A DNA stretch of 64,000 nucleotides from Baylisascaris procyonis (Eukaryota; Nematoda; Chromadorea; Rhabditida; Ascarididae), in assembly GCA_037389465.1 (NCBI GenBank), contig JAZARR010000134.1, positions 347,599-411,598 of the forward strand, in the 5' to 3' direction. The position numbers and the translations under genes were made by a program. Shown one piece after another: positions 10,712-20,872 of the stretch. Each line of letters starts with the position of its first letter. Within the stretch, counting starts at the first letter, position 1. The notes below the pieces were generated by a model. It saw only the letters and a list, made by a program, of their open reading frames with translations. It made no database searches and had not been told where the DNA came from.

Positions 10712-13700
10712 TGTGGCCCACTTCAAGTTCCATTTTTATGCTTTTCTGCTTGACATTCTTTGAGCAATGTGCTCACTGTCCATTGCTCGTGCATCCGCAC
10801 TTTTTCTTTTCGTTTTTTATCTCTCTGTGTTCGTTTTGTGCTTCTCACCTGTACGTGACACTCGCATGTGACGCTGAATAAACTAATTCACAAATATTTA
10901 TCTATTGCTGCTCTTACGTAGTGAATGGCTTTGCCCGGAAGTCTTTCTTCTTTGGACGCTTTGCTTTTTCCATTTTGCGCTATCTTTTTCCGGTTGTCTG
11001 CTTCGTTATCTATCTTGCTGACTTTTTCGTTTTGAAAGGTTGAAATAAAATTAACTGAATGAATATTTAGAAGTCTTTTCATTAGCAGTTATTACTCATC
11101 AGCACTATTCTAATTGATCTTTTTCTCTTTTGATGTGCTTAGTCGTTTAAAATATGCACTTAGTTGTGCTACTATCTCTTGGTGCCAATTATCTGTCTAT
11201 AACCTGGCCATGTCTTCAACCAATCGTTATGTCTGCACTTCCCTCTCACGCTTATCAGTGGCAAGTACATGTGACGTAGCAAGAACGATCGTCGATTGAA
11301 CGATGTTACTCATGCTACTGTACATTTCGCGATTACTGTTTATGTTTGTTAGGAAATTGTGAAATTGGTTGCTATAATGAGCGAAGCTGAGAGAAGTAGT
11401 ATTGCGGCAGTCCATCTATCATGAATGCTACTCGTTTTGACTGAATCGGTTGTGAAATATGATTTAACCGATGTGAAATTGTTCATAATCGTTCAAATTT
11501 TTCACTAATTTTGAATGTCGATGCTTTATTTCATAATTGATAGATTAACCTGGAAATTGGTAAGTTGAGGTCAGATTACGATTTAGATTATATCCATCAA
11601 AATTGTCTAGCTTGAATGGCCTCCAAGCTGAAACTATCGGACAGGCAGGCAGACAGACACACATATGTAATATGTAGAGATAGGACGTCGTCATACTGCG
11701 TTTCGCGAATGCAAATTTGTAAACGCACGTAAAAAGCAGACTAAACGAGTCGAAATAATGTTCTCTGGGAAAACCGTACCAGTGCAAAAGCCTGAAAGCC
11801 AACGTTGCCAGTCCATGTAGAGGAACTGTTTGCCCTTTCTTGATTGGCTATTAATATCAGCGGGACTTTGTCGATGGGGCGGCAGGAGATGACTCATGAG
11901 AAAGTGCAGGTCGAAAGGTGGGCTTCTTCTCAAAAAGTGGCGGCGTAAGTAAAATACGCCTACTTGCTATCCAATGAGGGGCTTGCTATCCAGTGTTTCA
12001 TGCATCACCTCATACACATTTCACTACTAAATTAAGGAACAAAGACAACAAAAGTTTTGAGATCTCGCATATTTTTCTTCGCAGTTGTCGCCTTGGCCGG
12101 CAAGGCGCACACCCAATTCTCCGACCTCTCCCTCTTCGGCGCAGGATGCAGCTACCTGGAAAGTTAGATATGAGATTTGCTTTGCCCACTTAAAAAGTGA
12201 GTTCGATGGTGATGTATGGATGAATGCTTGTCATACTATAATGTATGGATTCATTCAACTGTTACAATCTCGGCGGTGAGCGTTGCATATAATTCGTTGC
12301 AGTACGAGTGCATCTGCTAACTTGGAAAGCAAACGTAGAATCGATAAGGTGTGGAATGAGGGTAGAAATGATAACGATATGAAGCGATAATAAGCGCAGC
12401 GCTTCAGTTGCGAGACCATGTTGCTCGTAGTCTCAGAGAACTACACAACTAGTCTCAGAGAACTGCACAAGTGGCCAAATTTCACAGTCGTTTCCTCTGT
12501 TCGAAAATATGAATTTTCTTTAAATTCATCGCTCATACTGATTTCAGTGCTGTGAACAAAACCGTTATCGAGACTGAAAACATTGCAATATTTAGCAAGT
12601 ATTTCATGGCAATCTTTTACTTCTTCCACCATCCATCCTTTATGCTCATCCGATTCCTGAGATGTTGTGACGATAATGACCGTTGTAAATATTCTTTTCC
12701 CCCATGCGGAACATTGGTTTTTTGTATTGGACGGCTAAAGGAAAGATGTATTGCTTATCTCACTAAAGTGGCATTGTTATGTACACGACTTTTAAACGTT
12801 CCAATTTTGCCTTCTAATGTTTGATGGATCGATTTATTCGTGCTGCGGTTGCATTCATGTCTTTTACACCTTAATGGATATCTGACTACAGAACCTTGAA
12901 ACGTTCGCATCATATACTCGAAATCAGCGATTATACAGAACGTTTATTGGCGAATACTTTAGTGTTTGAGCAAAAACAGAAGTGCACTAAGTGAGGTATG
13001 TATATTTTTTTTATTGTTCTTCTGCCGTGATGGATAGACCAATCAATGACACCTTAGAGGTAGCGCAGGAAGATAATTATAAATGTAATACTTTGCTTCC
13101 TCGAATGCGAATCCCTCAACAAAAATCGGGATGAGACTCTATCAGTAAAATATCAGCCTCAAATTTTGTGAAAAACAGAACCACCTGCGCTATATTCGCA
13201 TCACTGAAACACAAAAGGTCAGGAGTATAACTAGAAAATTTCTTTGCGAGATAATCTTCCGTTGCTTTATCTCGTTCACTTGAAGCGCACTAAGCTCATT
13301 CGAAAGCTAGCATTTGATTTTGGTATAATGGCCTGTGTTGGGATGCATTTTCCTGCATTATACACATTTCTAGGAAACGGTATGTTGCTTGTTACTATTA
13401 CCCATAAGAAACCTCCATTCTATTTCACTGCCTTGTACTAGAACGAAAGATACCTCATCGCAGTTGTGCCTTATTATGCAACAGAATATATCGAGGCGAA
13501 TAAATAGTCGATGCATTCGAGAAACATCCCAGATAGTCGCAGTCGCTATTGCCTATATAGATAAGGTCGCAATTTCCATTGATAACATTTACAATGTGAT
13601 AACGCCAATGGAATCCAACGGGTAAACCAGTGCACCAAAGAGGCAACAGCAGGACATTTCCATAATGAAAGAGGAACTTTGAGGTCTCAGCTCCCTTCCT

Positions 13701-15014
13701 CCTCACATTTTGAGAACCCCAGGTTTGCCTGATGTCACCTTTTTGGTACACTTCGCTTACCTTAACTTCACAGTGCTCCAGTGGCGTAAAAAGTTCCAGC
13801 TGGCTTCGTTCGCTTAACGTAAAAATTTACTTCTCACTTTGTTTGCAGCTGTTCGAATTTTCATTATTTCTGCTGCATTTACTGAAGGTTACCGGATCGC
13901 TCTCCTCGTTTTTTAAAAAACGTTTTAGACCAATTCTTTCGCATTATCCTTAGAATTGTAATTTCTTTTCACTAACTTTTATATAAAAACCTCCATCTCG
14001 ATTTGCTCGTGTTTTCTTGCAGAATGAAACACTAAGGTCGAAATTTTCTCAGTGTCGTTTAAACGCCCAAACAATTTCAATTCGCTTCACTCATCAACCA
14101 AATTTATTTCCAAAACCGTTTAGATATCGGTGATGTTTGCCGTCAAATGAGTACAAATTAATAATCCCTTCACCAGTAATAATTCAATCACCTTCCAAAA
14201 AAAGAACGTTTATTGCCCATTTGTATACCTTTACATTTTGCATTATTCAAATATGTGCACTAAATAACTCTGAACAGAAAATATCATGCAAACTAAACAT
14301 CAAATATACTAAAATACGTTGTGAGCCCTACAGAATGTAGAGGTTTGCAATGTTGTTATGAATTTACGCCTCACTATTTTTGGATGTCTGAAATGTAGGT
14401 AATTTGAATATTCATGAGCAGCCTATACCATACTTATGTGCAATGTCCGATGTGTTGAGTGCGCATGGAGCGATTAAACAGTACATATATCGCTTCTCCA
14501 CACACAGGAACGATGTAATAAGCTCTTCCAAATGTAATACATGTAAAAGTGATCGTAACTCTTTGCGTTTTTTTAGGGGAGGAGGGGGAGGGCAGAGTGC
14601 GCAAGTGCATGATTCTTCAAATCATAGCTACTACGTCGTAAGGCTTCAAATTGTTTAAGACGTCCAAATAAATAGTACTGCAAAAGTACTTTTAACAAAA
14701 CCTTTCGACCCAATAAATTCAGCCTCTTGAATAATCTTCCTAAACTGCGCATTTCCGGAGGAAATAATCCTGTTTTAATTAGGCGATTCCTTTATAGAAC
14801 TTAGTAATTGCGTGGAAGAGCTTTGCATCTTGAAACGTTATCGTGAAAAATATTATATGCTGTGATTCTGCCAAACTTGAAAAAGTGAAGTAAGATCCTC
14901 TTAATGCTCGTACAATGAATCAAAATAAATTTGCAAAATAAATTTAAAAAATTACTCTTTCTCGAACAAATGAATGATAAACTGCCTTGTGACGTTGCAT
15001 ACAGGATAAAAGCC
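10712..15014. other. Non-coding inner part of arm A
   Basis: About 4.3 kb of AT-rich DNA between the retrotransposon and the three-finger gene. Open frames here are short, lack recognisable domains and are interpreted as chance. Every one I compared is identical in arm A', except for one G-run length difference near 14,578-14,600. I see no RNA gene. Confidence 0.45.
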
Positions 15015-15023
15015 TTTCTTCAG
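15015..15023 (+). promoter_or_regulatory. Probable trans-splice acceptor for the three-finger gene
   Basis: TTTCTTCAG lies 20 nt upstream of the start codon at 15,043, with a pyrimidine-rich lead-in and no plausible donor close by. In nematodes such a site just before the first ATG is typically where a spliced leader is added. A two-codon upstream frame, ATGGCCTAA at 15,035-15,043, overlaps the main start as TAATG. Confidence 0.45.
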
Positions 15024-15042
15024 GTTGAGTGGTGATGGCCTA

Positions 15043-16363
15043 ATGGCTTCAACATTGCTTGTGTTCTTGTCATCAGTGCTCTTGGTGCCGCTGCCAGTCG
15101 TCAACAGGAAGTTGCTGTGTTATCGATATGCCGAGTACGGAGAGCGAGACAGGTAGCTGATATCTGAGAAGGTTGCACCTGAAATCTGCTCATCTCCGAA
15201 ATAAGCCTAAAGCTTAGCACATTGGATATAATGAATGTTGTGGTAGTAAGAAAAATGCAAGCGGTGCGTGCGCACAAAATCCACCGATTGTTTGATTAAT
15301 CGCAGTAAAGGAATATAACCAAGCGCTCGTTCATTACCTGCGAATGAACTTTATTCTGGACTGAACTTTATTAGTCGATGTTTACAGGTCGAATTTTCTT
15401 TGAGTTGCACTTTTCAAGTCGAAATGAGAATGATATGAAATAGAGGGTAATTGTGTTCACTGGAAATTGATGGGATAAGCGCATTTGAAATGGAATGAGA
15501 GGTACTAATATACAACTTTCTAATATACTTTTCCACCAGAAAATATTGGCGTTGAAGTGGTTATATACATATGAGCAGCAAGTTTTATTTCGTCGTTTTT
15601 AAAGTGAAATATATTAGAAAGTTGGTAGTGAGAAAGTTAAACAGGCTAACAGCAAAACAAAAATATAACTCGGTATTTAGAGGGAACGTTTAAAGACAAA
15701 TTAGTGGAATACCACGAAAGGAATTTTCAACGAATACGACAGGGTGTGACGCTGTTTTATTTGCTTTTAATTAATAGAAGGGAGGCCATTCTTCTGGAAT
15801 AAGCCTTCGCTTCCCTCTTCCTTCTAAAGAAAGAAGCCCTTTCCCACCTCGCTATCCGCGCCTCCACTTTATATCGGAAGAAAGCTTTCTGCTATATCAC
15901 TAATACTTGGAGAAAACAACATTTATATTGTTTAACACAATGAAGATAACGGTTGGATAAAGGCTAGTCCAGCCTCGCTCATACTTCAATGATAATCGTC
16001 GATGATGGCGAGAAAAAGTTATGTCTCTAAGTAAGACTGAAACCAACACGCGTTCGAACATCACTGCAAGCATGACAGCGCTCAGATGAGGGGTTCCTTT
16101 GAGTAAAATCGTTATCTTTCACTGCTCACACTCTGCGGGTTTCTGTGAGATGATAAGGAAATTATGCATAAATGCGCATAATTTATAGAGTTTCTTGCGA
16201 ATCGAATGGTGCGGGATGTCTTATTGCGTTGAGTGCTGATGGCGAATTTCTAACGGGTGGATGCGATTACCACTGCGATGTGGAACGCGGACCACGATGT
16301 TGGAATGAAGACGGTGAGAGGAAATGCTGCTTTAGTCACCTTTGCAATACGATGGTTTTGTAA
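15043..16363 (+). CDS. Secreted Ly6/three-finger domain protein, two exons, arm A copy
   Basis: Exon 1 (15,043-15,152) encodes a hydrophobic signal peptide of about 20 residues followed by LLCYRYAEYGE, a typical Ly6 domain opening. The donor is ACAG|GTAGCT. Exon 2 (16,189-16,363) follows the acceptor TTTATAG and keeps the frame by joining AG to A. The predicted protein is 94 residues with nine Cys, at about 26, 40, 47, 62, 66, 74, 83, 84 and 89. It ends in CCFSHLCN, the CC-x4-CN signature that closes three-finger domains. Only four residues follow, so there is no GPI or membrane anchor and secretion is likely. The partner is unknown; family members bind receptors or ion channels, or act as extracellular ligands. 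An AATAAA at 16,409 fits the 3' end. A second copy faces it in arm A'. The exon structure is inferred from sequence only. Confidence 0.7.
15513..15624. repeat. Short inverted repeat inside the intron of the three-finger gene
   Basis: CAACTTTCTAATATA at 15,513-15,527 recurs as its exact reverse complement at 15,610-15,624, with about 82 bp between. The ends could be terminal repeats of a tiny non-autonomous DNA transposon or a hairpin. No transposase or clear target duplication is visible. Confidence 0.4.
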
Positions 16364-16408
16364 TGCTAAATATTTGTGTACCATTCTCTTCAATGTGAAA
16401 CGTTTCTA

Positions 16409-16414
16409 AATAAA
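16409..16414 (+). terminator. Polyadenylation signal of the arm A three-finger gene
   Basis: AATAAA 46 nt after the stop codon, about 18 bp before the palindrome arm ends. The gene therefore lies wholly inside the duplicated arm. Confidence 0.5.
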
Positions 16415-16461
16415 AAAGTATCGTAAGTCACTTAATGTGTCCCATCTGCTCTTCTTGTCAG

Positions 16462-16662
16462 TGTTGCACAACAGCCAGGCGGAGAAAGACAAGCAAGACA
16501 AATCTGGGATGCCATGTTTTGCTTGAGGAATATATTATTGGTCGTAACGATGCACTTGTGCAATATAAGAGATCTTGGCAAAGGGTGCCTTGCAACACAA
16601 CGGGTACTTTGTTGCATGAAACCCTGGATCCAGATAGTTATGGTGGCTGTAATTGTTCTTAA
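16462..16662 (+). CDS. Possible terminal exon of an unrecognised Cys-rich protein
   Basis: A good acceptor (CTCTTCTTGTCAG) ends at 16,461. It is followed by an open frame starting CCTTARRRK and ending YGGCNCS before a TAA at 16,660. It has five to six Cys, one possible N-glycosylation site (NTT), and a charged segment LEEYIIGRND. I do not recognise the domain. It lies 30 bp beyond the inner edge of arm A, so any upstream exons may have been displaced by the duplication. It could also be a chance frame: the same stretch is open in a second frame to 16,786. No donor-exon partner was found. Confidence 0.25.
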   Translation, partial: CCTTARRRKTSKTNLGCHVLLEEYIIGRNDALVQYKRSWQRVPCNTTGTLLHETLDPDSYGGCNCS

Positions 16663-19061
16663 AAACTTCCGGGGATTCGCACTCACATTTCAGTTTGATT
16701 TTGCAAACGCATTATGGCAGCATCGTATACATAAGCATGTAGGTGTGAGTGTGCGAGTTTCATTGTGCGATAGTTTCAACTCATGAACCAATGAAACAAA
16801 AACTGTGAACAATATCTTATACCACTTCTTACCTGATCTACCAAAGCGAAACTGTAGAAAACTGCCAAAAATTTGTGTAGATTATCAACGTGACGGTTTT
16901 CTTTTTACGCGGTCAAACTCAGAACAAAAGCGTATCGTTTGTTAAATGTTCCGCTGAGCGTTGAATGGAAACTATTGTTTGACATGACTTTCTGGTAAAT
17001 TGTGAAGCTGGCTTGTCAGGTGAATGGAATGCAAAAGCGCATGCCTTGTTATCTCCTCTGACAAGCTTCTCTCGCTTCCAAAAACGACTGCGTGAAAATA
17101 TCTGCCTATCAGTCTAATTAATACCACGCTCAAAATGTTTAATCTAGGTTCATTGGAATATCGCAAACTCAATTTTAACTTAATTCTTTGGCATGAAATT
17201 GTATTCGACTTTTCCGACGTTCCGTTATCGAAAATATTTCAGTTTGCTTCTCCCCATACTCGACAGGCATATCAATTTCAGCCTGCCAAAAGAAGCTGCA
17301 GTAAAAACAATGATCTGCGTGGTTTATAATTTCGTGTCGTATGAATCTGGAATCTGCTCACCGCCGACATCCTTAACGCACCTATTCCCTTACCTTTTAA
17401 GCTCGTCGGAGCTTTTTTCATCTACACTATTGCTACACTTTCGTGTTAGATGTTTACTCCCCTAAATTGTAGCTTTGCGTAGATTTTGCTCCTTCTTGCT
17501 ATTCATGCTGTTGTACTTTTGCATGTTTTTCTATCTCGGGATGTTAAAATAAGTAAATAAATCAATAAAATCCAAACGGTTTCAAAATGCACACAAACAT
17601 CTGGAAACTTATGTTTATCGTAGGCTATGTCTGAAGCTGTTGAGAGCCTGCGTTAAACCCGCCTAACCCTACAGCTTTGAATTAACTCATTCCTGAGCTG
17701 AAGCTACAGGGCGAGCAGACACGTAAACACCCACCTCGAGCCTGGGAATCCGGCGCCGGGCTAAGGAATTCAACGCTAGACTCGCAATCCGGCGCTCGGG
17801 TCTCCAAGACGTGAAATCGCGACCCCGGCCCTCAAAGCATTGCCTGAAAGTCCGAGGATGCCTCGCAAAAGCGCATATTCGCTGCAAAAAAAGTGCCATT
17901 TTTGTGCATTGAGACGCTGCCACTTACGATGTGCACATGAATGACCTATCTATCAAAAGATGATACGCCGAACTGATTACTTAACAAACAGACAGTCAGA
18001 TATTTCAGTGCACTCACGGATTAAATATGCCTTCAAGCAAAATAAAGGCAATCGGCCGTCTATGTATTTACATGCCCACCTACTAATGGCCACTAACGAG
18101 CTGTCCCTTCTCATTCAAACGGTTGCGTAGGTCGATTATTTTCGTTGAATTTCACAATCGACGTTAATCAGCACCAGGTATGGCGAATTTTCTAAAGATT
18201 GGCGTTTTTACTCGTTTACTATAAACCTTTGCAAACGTCATTCTGGTGATTTTAGCGTTTTACCTTTCATATTTTTTCCACAAAATCTGAAAGACAGTGA
18301 TGCTGTTAGACGATGATTTATATGTGGAGAATTTTTCTAGAAAAGCTCAGCGAGTATCTTTTTTTTCAAAAATGCTGATTGCATCTTCATGATGACAATC
18401 GTGTTAAATCAGAGGTGTAAAAATCTTTTTCTTATATTAACGTCGTTTTGACACGTAATCTAATCGATGTTATATATTATAACAACATTGAGCGCAATAA
18501 ACCTCACAAAGCTTCAAAACACAGCATAGATGGATCTCCTTGTTTGTGTAGGTAATATTTCATGTCTATGAAACAATCGTTCAGATTACAATGTTTTTGT
18601 GGAATAATTGCATTAGCCGAATTAATTCTCAAATGAAAACATTATATGCCACATTTTGTTGTAACTAACGCTGAACCTACGCTCAAGCGAGTAGGATGAA
18701 AAGCGCATATTGTGCCATTTCATGCATTCGTTTCTAACAAAATCCATCAAAAGCTGATACCTTCGAAATTATTCAAACAGAATGCTGCAACCATTTAAGC
18801 AAAGTATAGATTTTGGCAAGGAATCACATGAAGAAGTGCATTAATATTTTTAAGGGAATCGTAAGAAGTTTCAATTAAGAGCTACATTTCAGTTTAGCAT
18901 CTCTTTGTTTAAACATTCACCGGTTACGTTAGCTATCCTTTTTATCCAGCTACTGATTTGTGATATTTCGTTATGGCGACTATGGGTGCAACGATACTTC
19001 AAACGTCACTTAGGAATTGCCTCTAATGAAAACGCTTCTTCTAAAACCTTATGATAACATA
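16663..19061. other. Non-coding spacer of the large palindrome, first part
   Basis: Unique AT-rich sequence between the Cys-rich exon and the saposin-like gene. Apart from the GC-rich patch at 17,690-17,900 I see no genes, RNA genes or repeats. Short open frames have no recognisable domains. Confidence 0.4.
17690..17900. other. GC-rich patch of unknown origin
   Basis: About 200 bp of distinctly higher GC than its surroundings. It contains two imperfect copies of AATCCGGCGC(C/T)(-/C)GGG about 45 bp apart, at 17,746 and 17,786. One frame on the - strand is open for 78 codons, with no recognisable domain. It may be a transposon or SINE fragment, a regulatory element or an exon; nothing decides between these. 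Confidence 0.3.
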
Positions 19062-19067
19062 TTTCAG
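19062..19067 (+). promoter_or_regulatory. TTTCAG acceptor just before the saposin-like start codon
   Basis: A nematode-consensus TTTCAG ends ten bases before the ATG at 19,077. No upstream coding exon is visible, so it is probably a spliced-leader acceptor. It favours 19,077 over the in-frame ATG at 19,026 as the start. Confidence 0.5.
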
Positions 19068-19076
19068 CAGTTGACA

Positions 19077-20380
19077 ATGCGTACTATTGTGTTATTTATT
19101 ACGTTATTGGTTGCTGCATTTGCAAGGTCAAAAGGACCGAATATTATGTGTGGACTATGCGAGGTGTTCGCTACTGTGCTTGAAGGGAAGTTCGAGCGAA
19201 GCGACAAAGATATTGGAAAGGTTTGCATCATTTATTTATGATATTTAACATGTAAGGAAATGAACTCTCATGAGAGCGCTACTTGCATCGCACAAAGACA
19301 ATCGATTCCATCGGAGTTTCCGCTCTAAAATACCAATACTCCGACGGCTTTTAGAGTTTTAGCTATGTGTTTCTAGTTGTTACAAGGATTGCAGCAGATG
19401 TGCGATGTTTTCAGCACCTTCCAGCTTATATTTTCATTAAAACCCTCTTCGGATGCAGTCATAACAACGTCCTTCAAATTTCGAGCAACTATGGGCACAA
19501 AAGCTATCCCAGCCAAAACTTTTAGTTTAAAAATAAGTTTGGTGCATTTAAGTTGTTTTTATTCAAGGATTTCAGAACAGAACTGAATTCCCGAGAATAG
19601 AAAGCCTGCGGAAGAAATTTTGTCCTATACGTTTGTTGCTAATTTTCGCAGACATTAATTATGACATTGTCATATCTGTGAATATATGCGCGTCCTCGGA
19701 GTCTTGAGATATGATAGGCACAATTCACGATTCAAGATCACTTTAGTGTTTTCCCGGTCCGATTTAATCTGCCTTGTCTACTGCTGTTCCATGACTCACG
19801 ATTACATTATTGAACTAACAAATAATTTTGGCATTGATCTGCAAGAAGGTGAAATTAGTCGCTTCTTTGTTCCCCCTGGTTTAGGGATTTACCCAAAGTC
19901 ATCCGTCAAAAGAAGCACTAGGTTAAAGCTTCATTACAATAGTGGTTGGTTTAGTGCTTTCCCCATCGATAAGAGTTCATTTCAATGTAATTTTGAATTC
20001 GAAGCATATATGCTGCGAAGTATTCGTTCTCAGTTACGTTGCACTTTCGAGATTGATATCTCTCTCTTCAGTGGTAGTTTTGCTCACAAATTCTAGAGGT
20101 TGTTTGTTGTTATGTATTGTTCCAAAGTCGGCCTTGGCTTCTTTCAAATGAGTGACATACTTCGATGTTTAAAGCCTATAGATCAGGCGATACTGCATTC
20201 AAGAAAAAAGGCAGCAGATTGCCGTATATAACCAATATATGTGCCTTGTTCGCTGACGGAAATAAGAAAGCGGAAACGAAATGCAACGAAGTGTTCATCG
20301 ACGAGTTCACGAACGTGGCGAAGAACTTCATCTCTAGTAACAATTCTGATCATGTTTACAAACGGCTTGCATTATGCTGA
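19077..20380 (+). CDS. Secreted single-domain saposin-like protein, two exons
   Basis: Exon 1 (19,077-19,220, 48 codons) encodes a signal peptide (MRTIVLFITLLVAAFA) and the start of a saposin B domain with the paired MCGLC motif and an amphipathic helix. It ends at the donor AAG|GTTTGC, phase 0. Exon 2 ends at 20,380 and encodes NICALFADG, an ETKCNEVFIDEF helix and the terminal RLALC. The spacing matches saposin B (C-x2-C, C, C, then C-x4-C). The penultimate Cys is a Tyr (HVYKRLALC), leaving five Cys and one disulfide apparently unpaired. The exact acceptor is uncertain: the only phase-compatible AG is at about 20,203 and lacks a pyrimidine tract. Such small nematode saposins usually bind or permeabilise membranes in gut or secretions; that role is inferred here. 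The gene is single-copy between the two palindrome arms. Confidence 0.6.
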
Positions 20381-20803
20381 GTTATTTCATTTTACACTGT
20401 AAAACTTTCACCTTTGCATATTGTTACTGAATATCGATTTTCCTCGCCCAGGGAGCGTTCAGGCGAGATTTGTCTTCAAAATTCATCAATACAAAAAGTC
20501 ACTATCTGTGGGACTTGAAGTAGCAATCTCAAAGTGACCATACTAAACTCTAGCGAATCTCATGCCTTTAAACCGAATAGGTCTTGCCACTTCAATTTTA
20601 CCTTATGGAAAGCGAAACGGCATCACGGTCACCAAATTAATGTCTCGGCAATCGAATAGTTTCTTTTTGTAAGAGATTTACCAAAAATAACCCCGTAAAG
20701 CTTGCAAATGTTTGGTCAAAGTTTCCGCGAAGAACAACTTTAGTAAAACTCGAAAATATTTTGTTTTTATGCCTTTGAAAGATGTGTGCTGATACCGTAC
20801 GTG
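20381..20803. other. Non-coding spacer, last part
   Basis: AT-rich sequence between the saposin-like gene and arm A'. No gene, repeat or clear polyadenylation signal was seen. Confidence 0.4.
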
Positions 20804-20821
20804 AGTGACTTGTGATACTTT

Positions 20822-20827
20822 TTTATT
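20822..20827 (-). terminator. Polyadenylation signal of the arm A' three-finger gene
   Basis: TTTATT on the + strand (AATAAA on the gene strand) at the position mirroring 16,409-16,414. Confidence 0.5.
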
Positions 20828-20872
20828 TAGAAACATTTCACATTGAAGAGAATGGTACACAAATATTTAGCA

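Larger units (their letters stand above)
1075..16432 (+). repeat. Arm A of a 35-kb palindrome (inverted duplication)
   Basis: This 15.36-kb segment recurs as its reverse complement at 20,804-36,164. Mirrored positions sum to 37,237-37,239 throughout, so only a handful of 1-3 nt indels separate the arms. The outer edge is clear: the match runs through TCGA at 1,075-1,078 and then stops. The inner edge lies near 16,432, just past the polyadenylation signal of the three-finger gene. Contents from the outside in are about 1.25 kb of non-coding DNA, a BEL/Pao element (- strand), about 4.3 kb of non-coding DNA, and a Ly6-like gene (+ strand). By eye the outer 1.25 kb carries about ten differences from arm A', while sampled blocks between 12 and 16.3 kb carry none. 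Confidence 0.95.

Noticed and set aside
17687..17923. A 78-codon - strand frame in the GC-rich patch
   Set aside because: High GC lowers the chance of stops. The translation has no domain and no exon signals.
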